Positions 58,701-64,000 of a stretch of DNA of 64,000 nt are shown here, one piece after another. Position 1 is the stretch's first letter, and the number at the start of each line of letters is the position of its first letter. Source of the stretch: Patella vulgata (taxonomy: Eukaryota > Mollusca > Gastropoda > Patellidae); contig NC_065885.2 in the NCBI RefSeq assembly GCF_932274485.2, forward strand, positions 35,663,062 through 35,727,061, read 5' to 3'. The translations under genes and the position numbers were made by a program. A model generated the notes under the pieces. It was not told where the DNA came from, made no database searches, and saw only the letters and a list, made by a program, of their open reading frames with translations.

Positions 58701-61700
58701 TCTAAAAATGAAACAACCTGAATTCTAAACCGCACCACATTGAACAACAAACAGAAGTGAAATGGAGTTGAGCGCGCTTCTTTTCTGCACCATTTGGGTT
58801 AATGGAGATGACAACTAGACATATCAGTATTTTGTAGTACTAAGTATTTTATAAGAAGATAAATAATAATAATAAGCTGATAGAAAATATTACCTGAGTA
58901 CATTCTGGTACCAATAGAATCAGACACGACCTGACCGGTTATATCCACCATTATGCAAGAATTAATAGCTGTTACTTTTGGGTTCTGAGAAATAATTGCA
59001 GTACTGTTGGTAAACGATACATCTGACATCACTGAAAATAAAATCAACAGTAGGTTCTTATAGCATTTAAACTAACTGATCATATTTTATAACAGTAGAT
59101 TCTTATAGCATTTAAACTAACTGATCATATCTTATAACAGTAGGTTCTTATAGCATTTAAAGTTTTAAACTAACTGATCAGATCTCAACAGTAGATTCTT
59201 ATGGCATTTAAACTATCTGATCATACCTTTTTTTTGTTTTTATTTTTGTACTGTCCATGGAGATACTGAATGAGTCATGAATGTCTATTTCTTAAACTAG
59301 TTGGCAACCAAAATGGCATTTTATTTCAGTAATGAAAACAAATTAAACTAGCTTGCCTGATCTAATTATTTCTTTAATATAATTTATGTTTTATGATGTA
59401 ATTCTCTTAAATTCCTAATCTTTTGACATAAATTTCTCCACATGTCAATTTTCAATTCCAGAGGGTCAAGACCGCTGTTCCCTCTAAACTTTGCTTGTGT
59501 ACTGTGCACACATTTTTTGCAAGGCGTATACAAAGGAAATTAATGTGTGCACAAATTTTAGGCCATAACGAGTAAAAATACTATTTTGGTTCTCAAATAC
59601 AAAAGGTTGCATGATCTGTTTTTATTTGCCAAGTTAATTATACTAGGCAAAATTATCTAACATACTTTCTACAAATATCTTGCACACATACTTTTATCAC
59701 ACTCACAGGAAACATTTTGCATAACATTGATTTCTGTGCAGTCCAAATTACTTCAAATATTAAAAAATTGAAGACAACATTGGTCAACGCTGGCAGATGT
59801 GAACAAAACAAAAGCTTCGTAATCAATACACTGTATGACTTACCAACAAACGGATTGTTGTCCATAAAATTATACAGCTTTTTACTTCCAACAGCAAATG
59901 AGCTGACAATTTTTCCTGTCTGAACAACTTTTTTAGCATTAGTTATAGCCCCCCTATCTACTAGGTCGACTACACCATCACTGAACATTTCTGTATGGAC
60001 ACCTAGATCTCTATGATTGAACAACTGACATAACACAGCATCAGGTATAGTTCCTATTCCTATAATTAAATAACAAAAATATAGGTTGCCAGAAAATGAA
60101 AAATATGCACCAATCACGTAGAGAATAAAATAATGATACGTGTATATCATTAATGAAATAATTTCTTGCAGGGGTCTTGAGAAATAGGAAGAAACCGAAA
60201 GTACCTGGAGAAAACTATGTAGTTAGGCAGGCTACCCTACTCCTTGTCACATACATATTTAGGATTGAACCAAGCACAAATAACAGGCCTTATGATCAAA
60301 ATTTGAATTTGAATGAAAGTTTTTGTCAACAAGAAATTGGTTATTTTACTTAATTTAAAGTTAAAATTCCAAAATTAATGATGTTTAAAAAAAAATTTCT
60401 TTTTACCCATTTGAAGTGTAGCACCATCACTAACTAGATTCTCAGCAATTAAACGCCCAATTTCAATTTCAGCATCTGATAATGATTTTTGTGGTCGTTC
60501 TGGTATAGGTACATATTTTTCTTCCACCATTGCATCTATATGTGACTGATGAATCAATCCATCACCAAATGTACGAGGCATGTTGTGATTGGCCAAAGCT
60601 GTAAAATATAGTATTTACAAATGTAAACAAGTATAAGCGTACCATGGGCGAGAAACTGAGCATGATGTCATCGGCGCCATTTTAAAATTGTGACGTTATA
60701 TCAAAATTCGAAGTATGTGAATCAATGCCCAAGGAACGAGTATGCCAAGTTTCATGTCGATTGTACTTGAATTGGCAGAGCCTTAGGCTTTTTTCAGAGA
60801 GTACCATCCCACGGAAGAAGAATAATAAGATGAGGAGGACATGGGACCCAGCTCCACTTCAAATATACTTAATGAGGTTTAATCATGTCCCAAAAATTTC
60901 AATGTGTCACTTCAGGCAATCTACAAATTCATTATTACATTATTATATTATATTACTTTATTGCATACGTAATGTTATATAGTTGTTCCATTTATGTGTA
61001 CGTAAGACTAAGTTTGTTTTGTGAAATGGAAGCAGGAGATTAAATCATACCAAAGCCATACTATTAATCCTGGTACACAAAAACTTGATTTTAAATATTT
61101 TATTTCTTAAAAGTAAGAAATAAATAAAAGAATTAGATAGACAGATTTGTTGAGTAAATTTTCAACTTTAACTCTAAAATTTAAAATTGTGATCACTGAT
61201 TACTGTTTACCTATAATGTATTTGGCATTTTCTATGGCGGCTCTTGTGCAATCAACACTTGTTCCCAGGGAGCAGTAACCATGTTCATCTGGTAAAGTGA
61301 CAGATATCAAAGCTACATCCAAATTAACAATTTTACGTCGAAATAACAGAGGTATTTCACTCAAAAATATTGGGGTACAGTCAGCTCGTCCCTCATTAAT
61401 AGCCTGTCTCACATTGGAAGCAATGAACAGGGAATTAGATCTAATTATTCCTGAAATTAGACAAAAAATAAATTGATTTAATCTTATTTGCATGCTAATT
61501 TATTGCTGAACTTTTCTCTCAAAAGGTTAAGCTACACATTAGCCGACATTCCATAAATGACCCTTTTTATGAGATCTTTGTCAGTTGGTAAAAAAGTCAT
61601 CTTTTGATTTCACATAATATGTCCAGAAATAGAGTTAGATTGGGGAAATTATATACATTACATGTATATGCCATATTGGAGATTCATTTATTAATCCATC

Positions 61701-62416
61701 GTTTAGATACAGACATTTTAAGGTTCAATAAGAGCAATATGCATCATTATCACAGTTTAGTGTACACCTGCACACCAAGCTATATCTGTCGGCGTTGAAT
61801 TTTACAAATAAATTTGTGTGCGCTACCAGTCTATTATACTTGAAATAAGTAAAATGCTTTAGCGAGACTGTTTGAATATCAACAAATTAGAGAATCTATC
61901 CCTGCATACATAATCAGAATATGAAAGAGTGTCAAGGTAATCTTTTAATGTTGCAATATATTATAGTCATAAATTCACATCCAGTCTTAGCATGGAGTTA
62001 AAATATGGTATTTTATGGTTATCTACAAAGATTATATTGAATCTTACAAACCTCCACATTTCACAAACTTGTTAGAAATCAAAACAGAATTTGTTTATTC
62101 AGTGATGTTATAGAGAGATAAAGAATGGACACTGTTGGAGAACAATGCACATGATACTGGGACATTTTCTAAATTAAAATACATATTCAGCAATTAATAT
62201 GATAAACAATTATTCTGACTTGCATAGACTTCTTGTCATTCTTTATCCAAATGAATAATATACCTTCAAATGCAGGTTTTGTAAATTCAGCAGGACCTTC
62301 TGTGTGTATATGTATAACTTCTATATTCTCTAAATTATTTTCCAGACTATGTTTAGTTAAACAATTAACTAATCTTAAAGGTGTAGCTGCTGCACCATGT
62401 ATATAAATTTTATCAC
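52788..62416 (-). CDS. 4-hydroxybutyrate/acetate CoA-transferase family enzyme (5' end missing)
   Basis: Seven exons in transcription order: 62264-62416, 61211-61450, 60407-60598, 59844-60059, 58894-59031, 53946-54074, 52788-52972. All introns are phase 1, and 416 residues are readable. Signatures are GDKIYIHGAAATPLRLV, FEGIIRSNSLFIASNVR, NHNMPRTFGDGLIHQSHIDA, IGTIPDAVLCQL followed by LGVHTEMFSDGVVDLV (family nucleophile glutamate in HTE), VGGQIDFIRGA, and the end VTEFGIASLFGKTLRQRA. This is the acetyl-CoA hydrolase/transferase (Cat1/AbfT-type) family, which moves CoA between short acids; animal members are annotated as 4-hydroxybutyrate CoA-transferase-like and thought mitochondrial. About 30-60 N-terminal residues, probably with the targeting peptide, lie upstream of 62416 and were not found. 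The 4.8-kb intron 54075-58893 is full of repeats. Confidence 0.92.
53168..53935 (-). mobile_element. Tandem-core element family D, inverted
   Basis: From AGCTGATGTCCCCTGCCGCA to ATAGCCCCCTGCTTTCCTCG. It carries several diverged core units (CTTAGTCTAAGCAGAAAATG, TGCTTACCCTAAGCAGAAAT). In the last CoA-transferase intron, ending about 10 bp before the exon at 53946. Confidence 0.78.
54393..54661 (-). mobile_element. SINE family B, full inverted copy
   Basis: A (GA)n run, then AAAATGGGGTTTAAACTAGG, conserved middle inverse, B box inverse CCGGGGATTCAAAACC, head inverse TGCTAACCATTCGGCCATCC and a C run. Confidence 0.88.
55905..57015 (-). mobile_element. Tandem-core element family D, long inverted copy
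   Basis: From ACAGTGAGGCTGATGTCCCC to AGTCCCCTGCTTTCTTTGAA. Core units of two kinds alternate: one with CATCAAGGCATTCACCTAA and TCAATTAGAAGGAGAGTTA, the other with TTAGTCAAGGTATTGATGTA and TCTCACTTAATTAGAACTAA. About seven units; diverged. Confidence 0.8.
57320..57740 (+). repeat. Repeat family F, tandem units
   Basis: Three units share CTCATGACCTTAAACACTGT, GTCAATCAGATAT and GTCCACAAGATATTTCAAAG. It ends GACGACGACAGTATATGACC, and an inverse relative lies at 63545-63690. Confidence 0.72.
59042..59230. repeat. Local ~50-60-bp direct repeats
   Basis: TTCTTATAGCATTTAAACTA plus ACTGATCATAT recurs four times between 59050 and 59225, in a CoA-transferase intron. Confidence 0.75.
60168..60298 (-). 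mobile_element. Old SINE family B remnant, inverted
   Basis: GGTCTTGAGAAATAGGAAGA, TACCCTACTCCTTGTCACAT and AACAGGCCTTATGATCA are diverged inverse blocks. Confidence 0.55.
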
Positions 62417-63180
62417 CTGAAATAACAACATTTTCAATGGAGAATAAAAATTGAAATCTAATAATTTTGTTCTGTTTATCTTTAGGGCTAGCCAAGATAC
62501 ATTACAGAAAATCTGAAAAATCTATAGAAAGACTGATTATCCAGACACTTGCCTGCTTATCAAAGGAATTACTATATGGTGGTCATTGTCACAGATTAGG
62601 ACACTCTTCAGAATATATCGTTAGATCTACATGAAGTGACCAATAGAACGAATATGACATGTTGCTGGTGATAATACGTCCAAGTATAATTGTCACTGCC
62701 AAGGTTAATTTTTCTTTTACCGTGTTGTGAATTAACCAAAATTTAACCTAGAAACTCTTGACTCTGGTGTCAGCTCTCTTCATAAAATAACAAATAATTC
62801 CTATTTGTTTCGGTAACTCAGTCTTATCTTGTCAAATCCTGCATCCGATTTGTGTTTTCTGCACAATTCAGGTAGCATATCCTGAAATGGAGATTTTCAC
62901 TATGCAGCCATTGCAGGTAAGAAAATTTCTATTTGTTGAGTTTACAAACAATATTTCACTCACAATATATAGCTTACAGAAAGATGTAGTTGCTGAGGTA
63001 TACAGAAAGCTCTTGTCTTCTGCAATATAATGATTACCGGTATAAAACACTTGTGGACAAGATTGTGGATATCATCATCACTTGAATATCACATGTAACA
63101 TGGATATGATCCATATTTTAATGAAAAAAAATCTTATTTTTTCTGACTAAAACCAGAGCCTTATATATAGAGAGTCTGGC
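62417..63180. other. Region expected to hold the CoA-transferase 5' exons
   Basis: No exon encoding the expected N-terminal segment was recognised. A plus-strand ATG followed by CCATTGCAG|GTAAGA (62888-62920) looks like a donor but has no supporting frame. Confidence 0.3.
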
Positions 63181-63184
63181 CAAC

Positions 63185-63205
63185 TGACGTCATGGGCGCC
63201 ATTTT
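63185..63205. promoter_or_regulatory. CRE (TGACGTCA) and YY1-like GGCGCCATTTTG sites
   Basis: TGACGTCA at 63185-63192 is followed at once by GGGCGCCATTTTG. A near copy (GATGTCATCGGCGCCATTTT) lies at 60665-60684, so this may be a repeat end rather than a promoter. Confidence 0.4.
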
Positions 63206-63427
63206 GTCACCCATTCTTACGCAGCACATAGAGCCACAGTACAGCCTGTGACCTATTTATATGTTTTAGATCCGCGCAAATGTATTTTTATCTTCACTCA
63301 AGTGTTAGGGTAGACAATAATTTCAATAAATCAATTAATCATTATGTAAATTTTATTTTGACAATATTTATTTTTTATTTTTTTAATATTGAAAATACCG
63401 CAATAATCTAGAATATCGTTTGACTAC

Positions 63428-63470
63428 AGACATAGAGGTGTATTATATCAATATATACACCTCTATGTCT
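63428..63470. other. Near-perfect hairpin
   Basis: AGACATAGAGGTGTATTATAT and ATATATACACCTCTATGTCT pair with one bulge around a very short loop. The stem is about 20 bp. Confidence 0.7.
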
Positions 63471-63544
63471 ACAGATTAAATCGGAAGTATCGAATAATGA
63501 TTACCATTGAAATTAGAAAATAATTTTTATTTTTATTTGAAATG

Positions 63545-63690
63545 TGGTCGTACATTGTCGTCGTCCGCGTCCGTCCGTCGGCCCTTGATGACTTTGAAAA
63601 ATCTTGTGGACGCTCTAGAGGCTAAGTTAATATCCGATTGACTTTAAATTTATACACATTGTTTAAGGTCATCAGGTCATGATTTTATAC
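63545..63690 (-). repeat. Repeat family F, inverted fragment
   Basis: GTGGTCGTACATTGTCGTCG, CTTGTGGACGCTCTAGAGGC and TTGTTTAAGGTCATCAGGTC are inverse blocks of the unit at 57320-57740. Confidence 0.65.
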
Positions 63691-63888
63691 ATATATATAT
63701 ACACCGTGTTTACGCCTATATATTATATAATCGTTTCGATTGACTTTAGATTATCGTATGTTATTATCCCGCGCCGAACAAAGGTATGTAGGGATATTGA
63801 AACGGGTTCCGTCCATCCCGATTTCTTTATGAAACTTTGTCATTATAGTAGTTCTGATTTAATCATTTTTGTGTTTACTTGGATACAG

Positions 63889-64000
63889 GGGGTTGGGTGG
63901 TCGAGTGGTCTGACACGTGCGCTTTAGTTCATAAGGTCTGCCATTGAGTCAAGTTTTGCTGTTTCGATCTTAAGATTGTACTTGAAAAGAACTAGGGTCG
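63889..64000 (+). mobile_element. SINE family B, 5' part, cut by the window end
   Basis: GGGGGTTGGGTGGTCGAGTG (A box) and GTTTCGATCTTAAGATTGTA (B-box region). Diverged; it continues past the window. Confidence 0.7.

Noticed and set aside
62888-62920. Plus-strand ATG followed by a strong donor (CAG|GTAAGA)
   Set aside because: Only ten codons, no downstream exon or promoter recognised, and it lies antisense in the CoA-transferase 5' region.

Overview
This is animal nuclear DNA: split genes with GT-AG introns, short exons in AT-rich sequence, tRNA-derived SINEs and many small inverted-repeat elements. Gene content (PBLD, UBXN10, ELP5, an invertebrate 4-hydroxybutyrate/acetate CoA-transferase) and a modular repeat resembling bivalve 'pearl' elements suggest a lophotrochozoan, most likely a mollusc. 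The species cannot be named from sequence alone.

Layout. 226-5748 (+): last six exons of a PBLD/PhzF-like gene whose 5' part lies outside the window. 6114-8062: inverted-repeat elements, one holding a PIF1-like helicase fragment. 8924-18039: a compact developmental cluster of two closely related K50 PRD-like homeobox genes (both -) around an intronless FoxJ1-like forkhead gene (+). The first homeobox gene and the Fox gene are head to head over 1.43 kb that holds seven TAATCC sites, four of them within 78 bp. 18300-24280: tandem arrays, a broken LTR retrotransposon and an exon-like tandem repeat. 24284-31436 (+): an eight-exon leucine-rich-repeat gene. 34551-37496 (-): UBXN10. 40369-48333 (+): ELP5, first coding exon not found. 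52788-62416 (-): seven exons of the CoA-transferase, 5' end not found.

The housekeeping genes (tRNA-modifying Elongator subunit, ciliary p97 adaptor, mitochondrial-type CoA-transferase, PhzF-fold protein) have no evident common pathway. The homeobox-Fox cluster is the most coherent unit: all three genes have a TATA-like box about 75-100 bp before the start codon, and the shared intergenic region carries the site expected for K50 homeodomains, which suggests auto- or cross-regulation.

Repeats dominate the rest: two SINE families with different heads but the same 3' end, a MITE family flanked by TTAA, a tandem-core element, a mariner deletion derivative and several foldback elements. Gene models come from reading splice sites, frame and family similarity by eye. 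No alignment or database search was run.
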